This document shows positions 6,457 to 14,475 of a stretch of 17,522 nt of DNA, in pieces. The notes below the pieces were generated by a model. It saw only the letters and a list, made by a program, of their open reading frames with translations, was not told the DNA's origin and did no database searches. The translations under genes and the position numbers were made by a program. This DNA comes from Rhodospirillaceae bacterium (GTDB taxonomy: Bacteria > Pseudomonadota > Alphaproteobacteria > Micavibrionales > Micavibrionaceae), in contig DMIT01000194.1 in NCBI GenBank assembly GCA_003452275.1, positions 1 through 17,522 of the forward strand, read 5' to 3'. Each line of letters begins with the position of its first letter. The first letter of the stretch is position 1.

Positions 6457-7455
6457 TTAACGCTCTCTCGGAATGCTTCGCCGATCCGCTTCCATCACAT
6501 TCCCAGCTGCATTCTGTAGGGGAGGGGATGGACGCGCACTCATTAACATCCGATTAAATTGTAATGTAATCTCGCTACCGACCTGATCGAAGCGGCGTAG
6601 GCGAATGGTATTTTTAACACCGTGATTTTCTTCGTCACCCATCCATAAAAATTCGATTTTGGGGCGTTTAATTCTTCCTTCAAGCCTTTGATGAAGAATA
6701 CACAGCAATCCGCTCGCCAGTAAACTGGAGGTGTCATCAGAATTTCCGGTCACGCCATTGGCGAGAGAATAAAGGCGTTCAATGGCTGTCGGCACTGAAT
6801 CTGCGTGGGTCGTGCAGATAACCAAACGTCCGTTAATCGAGGCCCGTAGAGCCTCTGCTGCGGTTTCTGCATCTCGCACTTCTCCCAGAAAAATCATATT
6901 CGGGGCATAACGCGCGGTTTTACGGCACGCTTCGCCGAATTGTCCCTGATTGACCCATGTCTGATAACAAATTCCTTGTCCGTGTTTTCCTTCTAATGGC
7001 ATTTCCGGCGGGTCTTCGATGGTAATTGCAACCCCGCCATGGTGGCGTAAACGCGAGGCAATAATGGCAGAGGCTGTTGTGGTTTTACCCTGGGCAAAGG
7101 CCCCGGCAATCACAATCAGCCCGGATAAGCCGGGCTTCATCAACTGGCTTACATAACCTGGGTGAATATTGAGTTCGTCAATTCCTGGGACAGAGGCGGG
7201 CATACATCTTAATACATAAATCGTATCCGACAGGCTATTGAGCGTTGACACACGATATGATGCGCCGTGATGGCGGATTGAAAATTCTTCACGAGACGAT
7301 TCTAACGAGGCAGCGGCGCACATCGCTCGCAACTCGTCTAATTCTTCCAAACAATGATCGGGGGCAGGTATAGGATCATGATCTCCGGTAATACCGGATA
7401 TCCACGCCTCGGCTTTACCAAGGTAAATATCTTTTGCATTGATATCTTTTAACAT
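6457..7455 (-). CDS. Divergent PilT-family secretion ATPase
   Basis: This 332-residue cytoplasmic ATPase belongs to the type II/IV secretion NTPase superfamily and is related to PilT. Motifs seen: Walker A GAFAQGKTTT (118-127), unusual in having Phe-Ala-Gln where TGSG or TGAG is normal; Asp box AITIEDPPE (143-151); Walker B MIFLGEVRD (187-195); and His box LVICTTHAD (211-219). The EDPPE form resembles the PilQ protein of this operon rather than the EDPIE of the other PilT-like protein, and the QRE motif of PilT is absent. There is no Cys4 zinc site. The N-terminal 110 residues are poorly recognisable. All catalytic motifs remain, so it is probably active. It follows the hairpin after pilS and precedes pilM by 34 bp. 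Possible roles are an accessory retraction motor (compare PilU), a regulator of pilus dynamics, or a partner of the 4865-5947 ATPase. Specific function unknown. Confidence 0.82.
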   Translation of the reverse strand: MLKDINAKDIYLGKAEAWISGITGDHDPIPAPDHCLEELDELRAMCAAASLESSREEFSIRHHGASYRVSTLNSLSDTIYVLRCMPASVPGIDELNIHPGYVSQLMKPGLSGLIVIAGAFAQGKTTTASAIIASRLRHHGGVAITIEDPPEMPLEGKHGQGICYQTWVNQGQFGEACRKTARYAPNMIFLGEVRDAETAAEALRASINGRLVICTTHADSVPTAIERLYSLANGVTGNSDDTSSLLASGLLCILHQRLEGRIKRPKIEFLWMGDEENHGVKNTIRLRRFDQVGSEITLQFNRMLMSARPSPPLQNAAGNVMEADRRSIPRER

Positions 7456-7507
7456 TTTAATCCCTGTCGGCCTTTACCGATTCTCGCTTTACTTAAGGCA
7501 ATCTTAT

Positions 7508-7545
7508 AAAAAATGAGGTACAGAAGGGGACATTGCCCCCTTCTG
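7508..7545 (-). terminator. Hairpin plus U-run after the major pilin gene (partial terminator)
   Basis: CAGAAGGGG (7521-7529) and CCCCTTCTG (7537-7545) form a perfect 9-bp stem with a 7-base loop, just downstream of the pilS stop. In transcription direction a run of six U (7508-7513) follows after seven bases. The U-run is further from the stem than in a textbook terminator, and the operon continues. I therefore read it as attenuation or 3'-end protection that raises pilin mRNA relative to downstream genes. Confidence 0.62.
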
Positions 7546-7555
7546 ACCAAATAAC

Positions 7556-8095
7556 CTAGTTACTTCTGAAAACAATCGTGACTGGGCCACTCGCACAGGC
7601 AGTTGCTGCAGCAGAAGGGGTTGTCGGCATCGTCAGGGCAGTCCCTGCAACAGTAACAGTTGCCCATCCGTCTGTACCTGTTAACAAAGGAATGCAAACA
7701 TCTGTTGGAATATTGGCAACAGAGATATCAAATTGAGCGCCTTGTGCGATAACGTCAATCGCTCCGTTCAACGAGTGAGTGAAAGTTGAACCCGATACTT
7801 TGATCGTTGCAGGAACACGTTGGGCCGATTGAAGAATCGAATTGAGATTCGTTGCAGCCGTGCCGTATGAGCCTTGTCCCAAGAACAACGATTTAGTGGC
7901 GGAACGTAGAGAAATAACATCTTGAACCAGTTGGGTAGATGCTTGACTGGATGTCGCTGCTCTATAAAGAGATAAAGAACCGACGATGATAACGGCAATA
8001 ATCGCCAGCGCGGCAATTAACTCCATCAACGTTACCCCAGACTGGCTGTTTGTTGTGTAAGGTATTTGTTCAGTTTCTTGATGAGTGTATGTCAT
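7556..8095 (-). CDS. pilS: Type IVb major prepilin PilS
   Basis: The 179-residue prepilin has a long 20-residue leader ending NSQSG. Mature Val+1 and Glu+5 follow (VTLME), then a hydrophobic assembly helix (about 21-45). Long leaders and a non-Phe first residue are hallmarks of type IVb pilins. The mature globular domain has two cysteines, in TDVCIP and TACASG near the C-terminus, placed as expected for the pilin disulphide D-loop. The sequence is rich in Ala, Thr and Ser. Position right after pilQ and pilR matches R64, where PilS is the thin-pilus subunit. Prepilin peptidase must be supplied from elsewhere, as none is encoded here. An AGGAGGAG ribosome binding site with optimal spacing and a downstream stem-loop both point to high expression, as expected for the main structural subunit. 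Confidence 0.9.
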   Translation of the reverse strand: MTYTHQETEQIPYTTNSQSGVTLMELIAALAIIAVIIVGSLSLYRAATSSQASTQLVQDVISLRSATKSLFLGQGSYGTAATNLNSILQSAQRVPATIKVSGSTFTHSLNGAIDVIAQGAQFDISVANIPTDVCIPLLTGTDGWATVTVAGTALTMPTTPSAAATACASGPVTIVFRSN

Positions 8096-8101
8096 TTAGG
8101 T

Positions 8102-8109
8102 CTCCTCCT
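8102..8109 (-). promoter_or_regulatory. Very strong ribosome binding site of pilS
   Basis: AGGAGGAG lies six bases before the pilS ATG on the minus strand. It is a near-perfect match to the anti-Shine-Dalgarno sequence and stronger than any other site in the operon, in line with the need for many pilin subunits. Confidence 0.75.
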
Positions 8110-8131
8110 TAGAGATTAGATAGATTTATTA

Positions 8132-9211
8132 TTACCTGTAGCTACTTTGCATAATGCTGGACATTTGCAATTCCATTCCGATAAGGCCGCCCACCATAAA
8201 AGCGATGAAAAACCCCACGGATAGAACACTGATACCGAAGATAACTTTCATCATCCCCTGAATTCTGTTGACGCTCTCGACAATCCATTCTTTCCCCAGA
8301 ATCGCCGCAGCCGCATCAAAACCCGATAATTTCGAGTATATACCTAAATCGTCAATAATATCCAAATCTGGGAATCCATACCCCGATCTGGCCAATGCAT
8401 CGCCCACGTTCAGTCCGGAACGCATCCCCGTTAGACAGGCATTGGTGCGTACGCGTAACCATGGGGAAGAATCCCGCGCCAGATATTGTAGCGCGTTTTC
8501 AACGCGGACACCGGCGGCAACCAGAGCCGCAAAACTAATCATCCATGATCCGCCTTGCATGACGCGATAAATGCTATAAGGGGCATATTTATCAAGGTGG
8601 ATGCGCAAACCCCCTGTCCATTTTGGCAAAGACACAAAAAAAGCCGTCAGACTTCCCAGAACGACCAGAACGATCAACCACATCCAGTTACGTGAAAAAT
8701 TCGCAAAATCTATCATGATGCGTGCAATGCCATGCCATTTTTCATCTGGTACAATCACGGAAAACTCGGGGATAATTTTATAGCTGAACATAATCAACAC
8801 AGAAAAAGCAATGATGAGCATCAGCAACGGATAAGTCAGGCCGCCGATGACGGCGGCTTTGATTTTTTGCTTGGCTTCCATGATCTCGGCTACGGAAATC
8901 AGGGCGGTATGCAGCGATCCCGACTGCTCTCCGGCGGCAATCAGCATTTGTTCGTCATTATCCACCCAGTTTCTGATGGCATCCGACAAACGGTGCCCGT
9001 TGCGGATGGAATCCATCCAGCTTGACAACGCAATCGAAACCCCGTCACTTTTGCCTGCGCTTGCAATACGGCGTTCATTCATCGACCCCAGCGCATCCAT
9101 GATAGGAACGCCATTCGATAAAAGCTTGGAAAGCTTTAGCCACAAACGGCGGCGCTTTGCCGAACTTATTCGGAACAAGAACCGGTTAAGACGTTTCTCG
9201 AACTCCGTCAT
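8132..9211 (-). CDS. pilR: PilR inner-membrane platform protein (T2SF family)
   Basis: This is the polytopic assembly platform that couples the cytoplasmic ATPase to pilin insertion. It is homologous to GspF, PilC and R64 PilR. Two T2SF-type halves can be seen. The first includes LSNGVPIMDALGSMN and LIAAGEQSGSLHTALISVA (a classic 'GExSGxL' motif), and the second contains LVAAGVRVENALQYLARD. Hydrophobic segments lie near 118-148, 175-195 and 325-348. About 359 residues is usual. The longest frame starts with GTG at 9226, overlapping pilQ by 14 bases. The ATG at 9211, one base after the pilQ stop and nine bases from GAGG, has the better ribosome binding site and is preferred. The arrangement suggests translational coupling to pilQ. 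Confidence 0.9.
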   Translation of the reverse strand: MTEFEKRLNRFLFRISSAKRRRLWLKLSKLLSNGVPIMDALGSMNERRIASAGKSDGVSIALSSWMDSIRNGHRLSDAIRNWVDNDEQMLIAAGEQSGSLHTALISVAEIMEAKQKIKAAVIGGLTYPLLMLIIAFSVLIMFSYKIIPEFSVIVPDEKWHGIARIMIDFANFSRNWMWLIVLVVLGSLTAFFVSLPKWTGGLRIHLDKYAPYSIYRVMQGGSWMISFAALVAAGVRVENALQYLARDSSPWLRVRTNACLTGMRSGLNVGDALARSGYGFPDLDIIDDLGIYSKLSGFDAAAAILGKEWIVESVNRIQGMMKVIFGISVLSVGFFIAFMVGGLIGMELQMSSIMQSSYR

Positions 9212-9212
9212 C

Positions 9213-10727
9213 TCATTCGCCCTCACCTAGGGCAGGGGGAGGAATGATAAGGTCATCTTCCGCACTGGCAAGATCAAGCGCTCCGACCACATCTTCGGCT
9301 TGGAACGGATCGACCAACCCCGCATTGATTTTCTGGATCGCATGACCCAGCATGGACAAAGCCCCCAGATCACGGCGGACATAGCGAATGGCCCCGACGC
9401 GATCACCGGTTTTTACAAATTCCATCAATTTGTTATCCGTGACCACCGTTTCGGCGACGACCGTCCGGCCGATAATACCGGAACCGCGGCATTCGGTGCA
9501 GCCTTCGCCCTGAACATAAACCGTTTCAATATTCAGAACCGACATCATCCGCCGCACATCGCGCGGGTTATATTCGGCAATGCGGTCAGAAAGCCGAACT
9601 TTGCAATGCGGGCAAAGGCTTTTGACCAAACGCTGGCAAATCAGACCGGAAATAATCGTCGGATCACACAGCAAGTCCTGATGCACTCCCAGATCACGCA
9701 TCCGGTCAATAATAGCCAGATCGCTATTGGCGTGAACCGTTGTCCAGACCTGGTGACCGGTCATTGCGGCCTGTACGACCAGACGGGCGGTCGGATGGTC
9801 ACGCACCTCGGACAACATGATGATATCCGGATCAAGGCGCATAGAGGCCTTGATGGCTTTCTGGAATTCCCGTGAACGTTCTTCCTCGGTGTGGGCATTT
9901 GATACCGGTGTTTGAACCGCGCCCCTGATCGGATATTCCGGAGGGTCTTCGACGGTGATAATATGTTTCCGTCCCTCGGTTTCCTTGATAATCGCACTGA
10001 GGATGCGTTGCAAGGTGGTGGATTTTCCCGATCCCGTAGGCCCGCCGATGATAATGACGCCCGTGGGGCGCTTTTTCATGTATTCGATTGAATCGATTTG
10101 TTCTTGCGCATATCCCAATTTTTTGAGGTCAAGATCATCGCTCGTATCGTTATAGAGCAAGCGCAACACCATGATATATCCGTCAACCTGCGGAGTTGTC
10201 GCAATACGGATACCGTCAAGCTTGCTGGGTAATTTGCTTTTTTCTGAAATACGGGCGTCCTGACGGGACATTTGTTCAAACGTCGAATCCGAAACGTCCG
10301 CCATTGCCTGATAGACCGTGGAGCATAGTTTATCCCCATAATCAAAAGGATGTTCCTCGACAAATTCAAGATCATTGTGAACACGGAAGAAAATCTGGGC
10401 TCTATATTTCTTGCTGACCCGGATATGGATATCCGATGCCCGCATCTGAACCGCAAGGTCAAACAAAGCCCGCGCGGCCATTTGCATGTCCGAATGCTTT
10501 TCCCTGGCAAGGGTATCCGAATAATAGCCCAACACAACGGAAAGATCGGCATGATGAATAGTATGGGCTACATTCAAACGGTTGAGACGGCTGATAAATC
10601 CGCGGACATAAGGATTGGTCGCATATGTCTTGGCAACAATCAGCCTGCCGTCCTCCAGCAAGGCCAGCATATTCCGCATCTCGTCAGAGACCTGGAACTC
10701 TCCTCCTTTTGCTGTTAGGACTTTCAT
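9213..10727 (-). CDS. pilQ: PilQ pilus assembly (extension) ATPase
   Basis: This 504-residue GspE/PilB-type secretion ATPase energises pilin polymerisation at the inner membrane with PilR. Motifs in order: a conserved N2 segment with ASDIHIR (97-103); Walker A GPTGSGKS (229-236); Asp box ITVEDPPEY (257-265); Walker B IIMLSEVRD (302-310), with Ser where most family members have Gly; His box HQVWTTVHAN (325-334); and a four-cysteine zinc site formed by CPHC (372-375) and CTEC (410-413), diagnostic of assembly ATPases. Length fits R64 PilQ. It is unrelated to the type IVa secretin also called PilQ. GAGG eight bases before the ATG supports the start. It lies 32 bp after pilP and one base before pilR. 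Confident as the primary motor of this machine. Confidence 0.93.
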   Translation of the reverse strand: MKVLTAKGGEFQVSDEMRNMLALLEDGRLIVAKTYATNPYVRGFISRLNRLNVAHTIHHADLSVVLGYYSDTLAREKHSDMQMAARALFDLAVQMRASDIHIRVSKKYRAQIFFRVHNDLEFVEEHPFDYGDKLCSTVYQAMADVSDSTFEQMSRQDARISEKSKLPSKLDGIRIATTPQVDGYIMVLRLLYNDTSDDLDLKKLGYAQEQIDSIEYMKKRPTGVIIIGGPTGSGKSTTLQRILSAIIKETEGRKHIITVEDPPEYPIRGAVQTPVSNAHTEEERSREFQKAIKASMRLDPDIIMLSEVRDHPTARLVVQAAMTGHQVWTTVHANSDLAIIDRMRDLGVHQDLLCDPTIISGLICQRLVKSLCPHCKVRLSDRIAEYNPRDVRRMMSVLNIETVYVQGEGCTECRGSGIIGRTVVAETVVTDNKLMEFVKTGDRVGAIRYVRRDLGALSMLGHAIQKINAGLVDPFQAEDVVGALDLASAEDDLIIPPPALGEGE

Positions 10728-10759
10728 TGTCTTTTCCTCTAAAACTCACACATGTTTTT

Positions 10760-11581
10760 TTATTCTTTATAGGTTAATGGTTCGATATTCATTGCTGGTG
10801 ATAAACCACCCGCAAAACCGGAAGACATTCCCATGCTGTTTCCGACCGATAAATTATCGCTTTCCTTGGCACCAGAGCCAAAATAGAGCTCCTGAACCGT
10901 TTTTCCTTTCTGGACGGTCACCGCATCCACGCGGATATCCTGTACAGTCCAGCCGGCAACCTTGTCACCGACATGAACTGTCCGCACTCCTTCGCCTTTG
11001 ACTTCGATAGAGGCTTTCAAATGACCATCAACGCCTTCCACCGATTTGACGACAGGCATACCGGAACCTACCCGTGAGAAAGGTATTTGGGGCATCGCCC
11101 GTGATCCGAAATTAGGGGTTTGCGTTTGGAAACTGCCCCCCATATCCAGAGAATTCAGGTTCTCTTTTTTCTTGTCGGGTTTGTCTTTTTTGGCGATATC
11201 GGCAATTTCAGACACTTTTGTTGCAATCTTGGCTTTTAGTTCAAGCTCGGCCAGTTGGGCGGACAAAAGGGCCATTCGTTCATTGATTTCCGCAACTTTT
11301 TTGCCGACATCCTGCGGCTGGACGTCTATGGTGGCAGCAGAGGCGGTGCTATCCTGTACAGTGGCAAGTGTCTGTTGTTGTTCTTTTTCCTGAGGCACGG
11401 AAGTTGTCGCGGATTCTAATGCATCCTGCGTTTGCGGTTCTTCGGAAACGGCCACGGGATTGGATGTCGCCGGCGGGATAGAATTTTCCCCGATGGCGGA
11501 TTGAGCGCGGCTTGCCGATAATGGCATCGAACTTGCCATCATCATTAAAGTTACAATATATAATTCTCTACGGTTGAACAT
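10760..11581 (-). CDS. pilP: PilP-type type IVb pilus alignment protein
   Basis: The 273-residue exported protein starts with a signal peptide (MFNRRELYIVTLMMMASS, likely cleaved near SRA-QS). An Ala/Thr/Gln-rich spacer, a helical charged segment with coiled-coil character (about 95-150, ending in a lysine-rich KKDKPDKKKE patch) and a C-terminal beta domain (about 185-265) follow. The beta domain reads VDGHLKASIEVKGEGVRTVHVGDKV-type sequence with AGWTVQDI. This layout fits the R64 PilP/GspC-like periplasmic proteins that link inner-membrane PilO to the secretin. A longer frame begins at 11632, but the ATG at 11581 is chosen: it has GGAGGGG seven bases upstream and begins a real signal peptide. 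It overlaps the end of pilO by 14 bases, implying coupled translation. Assignment rests on position and architecture as much as on sequence. Confidence 0.82.
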   Translation of the reverse strand: MFNRRELYIVTLMMMASSMPLSASRAQSAIGENSIPPATSNPVAVSEEPQTQDALESATTSVPQEKEQQQTLATVQDSTASAATIDVQPQDVGKKVAEINERMALLSAQLAELELKAKIATKVSEIADIAKKDKPDKKKENLNSLDMGGSFQTQTPNFGSRAMPQIPFSRVGSGMPVVKSVEGVDGHLKASIEVKGEGVRTVHVGDKVAGWTVQDIRVDAVTVQKGKTVQELYFGSGAKESDNLSVGNSMGMSSGFAGGLSPAMNIEPLTYKE

Positions 11582-12839
11582 ATTGTGTCCCCTCCAAATT
11601 CCAAACCAGTCTACCTTCATTCCAAACCGCATCCAGACTGTTTATGCGGAACCCTTGACTATTCAATATTTCTACAGCTAGCATCGGATTGTCTGTTTTC
11701 TTGACTGACCAGCTTATTTCTCCCCAGTCAGGTTTCGGCGCATTTGCTGCGTCTTGCCCTGGAAGTGGTGCAGGAGGAGGTGGTGCAGGTGTCAAAATCA
11801 AATCCAGACCATATCTTTGTGATACAGAGTACATTTCCAACATACGCTGTTTTCCCAAGATAACAGGCTCATCTTTCCCAATCGTTAATGCTTTTAACGG
11901 AATCGAGAGATTTGCAACTTTTCCTGCCCCTGAAATCGAAACATCGGGAATAATCTCTCTCAAATGATCGATCCAGCCATAGTCGCGGGCAGCCCATGAC
12001 GCCTCAAGTGCCGGCCCGCTGCAATGAATTCCCGTCAAATCCCAGTTTCCAGGGAAGAGAGGGATAGTGGTAAGAGCCGTTGTACAGGTTTTGACAAATT
12101 CAAGTGGATCAGGCTTTGATTTCCAAGGATGTTCCGGTGGTGGCGGTGGTGGCGGGTTAATATTGGTAATTTTCTGCGCCTCTTCAATCGCTCTCAAGGC
12201 CGCATTATCTTGATAATAAACCCAAGCTGCAACGACAAGAACCAGCAGAATAATGCCCGCCATAATTTTCTTGCTATGAAGAAATACGCTGTCATATGGA
12301 TTGACTGGTGATAATTTCCACCATTTATGGATTTGTTTTTTACCTTTTGTGCTTTCAGGTAGCATGAGAGAGAAATCTCTCTCGATTGACCCATTGACCC
12401 CCCAGATCTCCGGCGCAATGATTAATGCCCAGTCGCCTAGACTGATATCTTCCAGTAATCTTGATTTTGCAGTGTCTTCGTTCGGAAAGCACTTATCCGC
12501 ATCCGGCAGAATAATCCCGTCGCGTTGCGCCACATACATCCAATGCCCGTCGGGAAGCGGCGATACGAAAATAAAGTCACGCGCGGCAGATTCCATTTCC
12601 AGTGTCTTGGACACAACGGCAGCGGCAGAGGCCACCCCGATACGGGCCTGACCATCGCTATGCGCGAAACCGACGTAATATGTCGATGTCGAACGCAAGA
12701 TATACAGATCGAAATTCTGTTCTCTTGCCAGAGATTTGATCTCTTGGGCCCTGTCCGACTGACTGATACCCGCCAGCGGATACCAGAACAAGCCGGAGAT
12801 AAACGTCATCCCATCAATGGTAAAGACATGCGAGTTCAT
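11568..12839 (-). CDS. pilO: PilO-type type IVb pilus inner-membrane protein
   Basis: The 423-residue bitopic protein has a cytoplasmic N-terminal domain (about 1-185, starting FTIDGMTFISGLFWYPL). One transmembrane helix follows (about 191-209), then a polyproline linker (229-235) and a periplasmic C-terminal domain (about 240-423). The latter contains the WDLTGIHCSGPALEASW motif and two cysteines. This is the architecture of R64 PilO and the PilO2 family, which resembles a fused GspL/GspM-like scaffold contacting the ATPase inside and PilP outside. Its place between secretin pilN and pilP is the same as in R64. It starts two bases after the pilN stop, with GGAAA as a weak ribosome binding site, so translation is probably coupled. 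It is not homologous to type IVa PilO. Confidence 0.87.
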   Translation of the reverse strand: MNSHVFTIDGMTFISGLFWYPLAGISQSDRAQEIKSLAREQNFDLYILRSTSTYYVGFAHSDGQARIGVASAAAVVSKTLEMESAARDFIFVSPLPDGHWMYVAQRDGIILPDADKCFPNEDTAKSRLLEDISLGDWALIIAPEIWGVNGSIERDFSLMLPESTKGKKQIHKWWKLSPVNPYDSVFLHSKKIMAGIILLVLVVAAWVYYQDNAALRAIEEAQKITNINPPPPPPPEHPWKSKPDPLEFVKTCTTALTTIPLFPGNWDLTGIHCSGPALEASWAARDYGWIDHLREIIPDVSISGAGKVANLSIPLKALTIGKDEPVILGKQRMLEMYSVSQRYGLDLILTPAPPPPAPLPGQDAANAPKPDWGEISWSVKKTDNPMLAVEILNSQGFRINSLDAVWNEGRLVWNLEGTQYVQP

Positions 12840-12841
12840 TG

Positions 12842-14473
12842 TTATTTGTTTCCACTCATCAGAACAGGCTGGACAAGTACTACAATCACGTTTCTATCAT
12901 TCTTGGTATTGATACCACCGCCCAGCATGGCATTTTCTGCCCCTGCAGAGCCTTGCGTCTTGCCGTTCAGGTCAAACTGTTCGAAACCGGCAACAACCAA
13001 TGTTTCCCCGCTATTGAGAATAACACGTTGCAGGAAGCTGCGCACGTCCATATCGGGTGTTTGAATAGTTGCTGTTCCGGAATCGACCGATTTCAGATCA
13101 TTCAGCGACGAAAGGCTGCCGGAATATTGTAACATCAATTGCGAGTTATCCAGAATATGCGGCAGAACACTCATGCTGAAACCCGTGTTAATTTGTCCGG
13201 GGGTCAGAGAAACCTGAGTTGATCCAGCATTAGAATTCAAAGTTGTGGTGCTGGAAGCCAGATAGCCGATTTGGCGACCTACCTGAATTGGAGCGGGCTG
13301 GTTGTTGATCGTGACCATCGAAGCCGATGTGACCTGAGAAACGCGCCCTTGGGTTGACAGGGCATCGATAATTGCCGTGGAACCATTCCATATACTGTTC
13401 GGCAAAACGCGGAAGGTCAGTTTGCTGGCCGTCGCATCCTGCGCAAAGTTGCTTCCCAGATCCGCGCCGATTTCCTTGCTTAGATTTCTGTAAACGACAT
13501 TCCAGTTAATACCGTATTCTTGTGAATTGGTCAGGGCAACCGACAAGACGCGGACATTGATAACCACTTGGCGGGAGAGGGAAATATTCTGTTCATTGAC
13601 AAATCTTTCGACGCGCTCCAGCACAACCGGCGTATCGTCGACAGTAATCGTTCCGGTCGCAGGGGTGACGGATAAACGCCCTTGCGGGGACAGCATTTGC
13701 TCCAGATTTTCCTTAATGCCTGTCCACACAGACATGCCGCTAAATTTGACGCTGGCCTCCATCTCTGATTTCGAGGAATCGGAATCTGAGTTGGAAGAAG
13801 AACCTGATGATGTGCCTGAGCCTGATTCTGTTCCGCTGTTTTTGCTGCTGATCGTCGAACTCATGCTGGTATCACCGGGCAAGGCGGCCAGACGGAAGCT
13901 TTTTGTCTTGGTTTTAAAGATATTGATGCTGTTATTGTTCCATTCCCAGAACACGCCATAGCGAGAGCAAACTAGATCCAGAAGCCCTCCAAAAGTTCCA
14001 CTATAGATGACAGGGGTCGCTTCGGATTCCGTGGTTGAGGAAGAGGAGGAAGGCGTCGTCGTGATGGGGGCAGATCCAGCAGGGCTGCTCTCGGTTTTTG
14101 GGGCGGATGTGGCGCTTGTTGCCGCCGCCGCCGCGCTCACCAGAACTGGAATACCGGTCAGGCGGGTCAAGTAAAATCCTGCTTCTTTGACATCGTTAAA
14201 ACTGGTATTGACCGCCACCATGCGCCCCAAAGCAGTTTCTGCGGCTTGGGAATGGACATCGATTTTAGTCACTGGCAGCCACGCATTGTCAACATGCTTG
14301 ATGGTTGGCACCAGATCGGAAGATGATGATTCTCCTCGACGCAATTGATTGAGAGAATTGTCGACCGAATGATCGACCTCTGAAACGCCGCGCCTTACAG
14401 GTTCCATCAACGGGGTGGTGCAACCACAGAGCAATGCCGACATGGATACAGCCAGAACAGTTTTCTTGAACAT
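12842..14473 (-). CDS. pilN: PilN outer-membrane secretin lipoprotein
   Basis: This 543-residue secretin of the BfpB/TcpC/R64 PilN type forms the gated outer-membrane ring through which the pilus exits. A lipoprotein signal peptide ends LLCG with the lipidated residue Cys18; the -2 cysteine is unusual. The N-terminal domains contain a beta-rich segment with GTFGGLLDLVCSRYGVFWEW. They are interrupted by two low-complexity Ser/Thr/Glu-rich stretches (about 118-157 and 208-240). The C-terminal secretin domain (about 290-543) shows QVVINVRVLSVALTNSQEYGINW, a gate-region segment QVGRQIGYLAS, and the closing pattern MSVLPHILD ... LNSGETLVVAGFEQ. Length is close to R64 PilN (about 560). The start is two bases after the preceding gene's stop, with GGAG 11 bases upstream inside that gene. 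This is a confident family call. Confidence 0.93.
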   Translation of the reverse strand: MFKKTVLAVSMSALLCGCTTPLMEPVRRGVSEVDHSVDNSLNQLRRGESSSSDLVPTIKHVDNAWLPVTKIDVHSQAAETALGRMVAVNTSFNDVKEAGFYLTRLTGIPVLVSAAAAATSATSAPKTESSPAGSAPITTTPSSSSSTTESEATPVIYSGTFGGLLDLVCSRYGVFWEWNNNSINIFKTKTKSFRLAALPGDTSMSSTISSKNSGTESGSGTSSGSSSNSDSDSSKSEMEASVKFSGMSVWTGIKENLEQMLSPQGRLSVTPATGTITVDDTPVVLERVERFVNEQNISLSRQVVINVRVLSVALTNSQEYGINWNVVYRNLSKEIGADLGSNFAQDATASKLTFRVLPNSIWNGSTAIIDALSTQGRVSQVTSASMVTINNQPAPIQVGRQIGYLASSTTTLNSNAGSTQVSLTPGQINTGFSMSVLPHILDNSQLMLQYSGSLSSLNDLKSVDSGTATIQTPDMDVRSFLQRVILNSGETLVVAGFEQFDLNGKTQGSAGAENAMLGGGINTKNDRNVIVVLVQPVLMSGNK

Positions 14474-14475
14474 GA

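Noticed and set aside
9300..9875. 191-residue plus-strand frame opposite pilQ
   Set aside because: Antisense shadow of the ATPase gene; composition reflects reversed codons.
11582..11632. Longer N-terminus for PilP starting at 11632
   Set aside because: It would place 17 residues before a good signal peptide and deepen the overlap with pilO. The start at 11581 has an excellent ribosome binding site.
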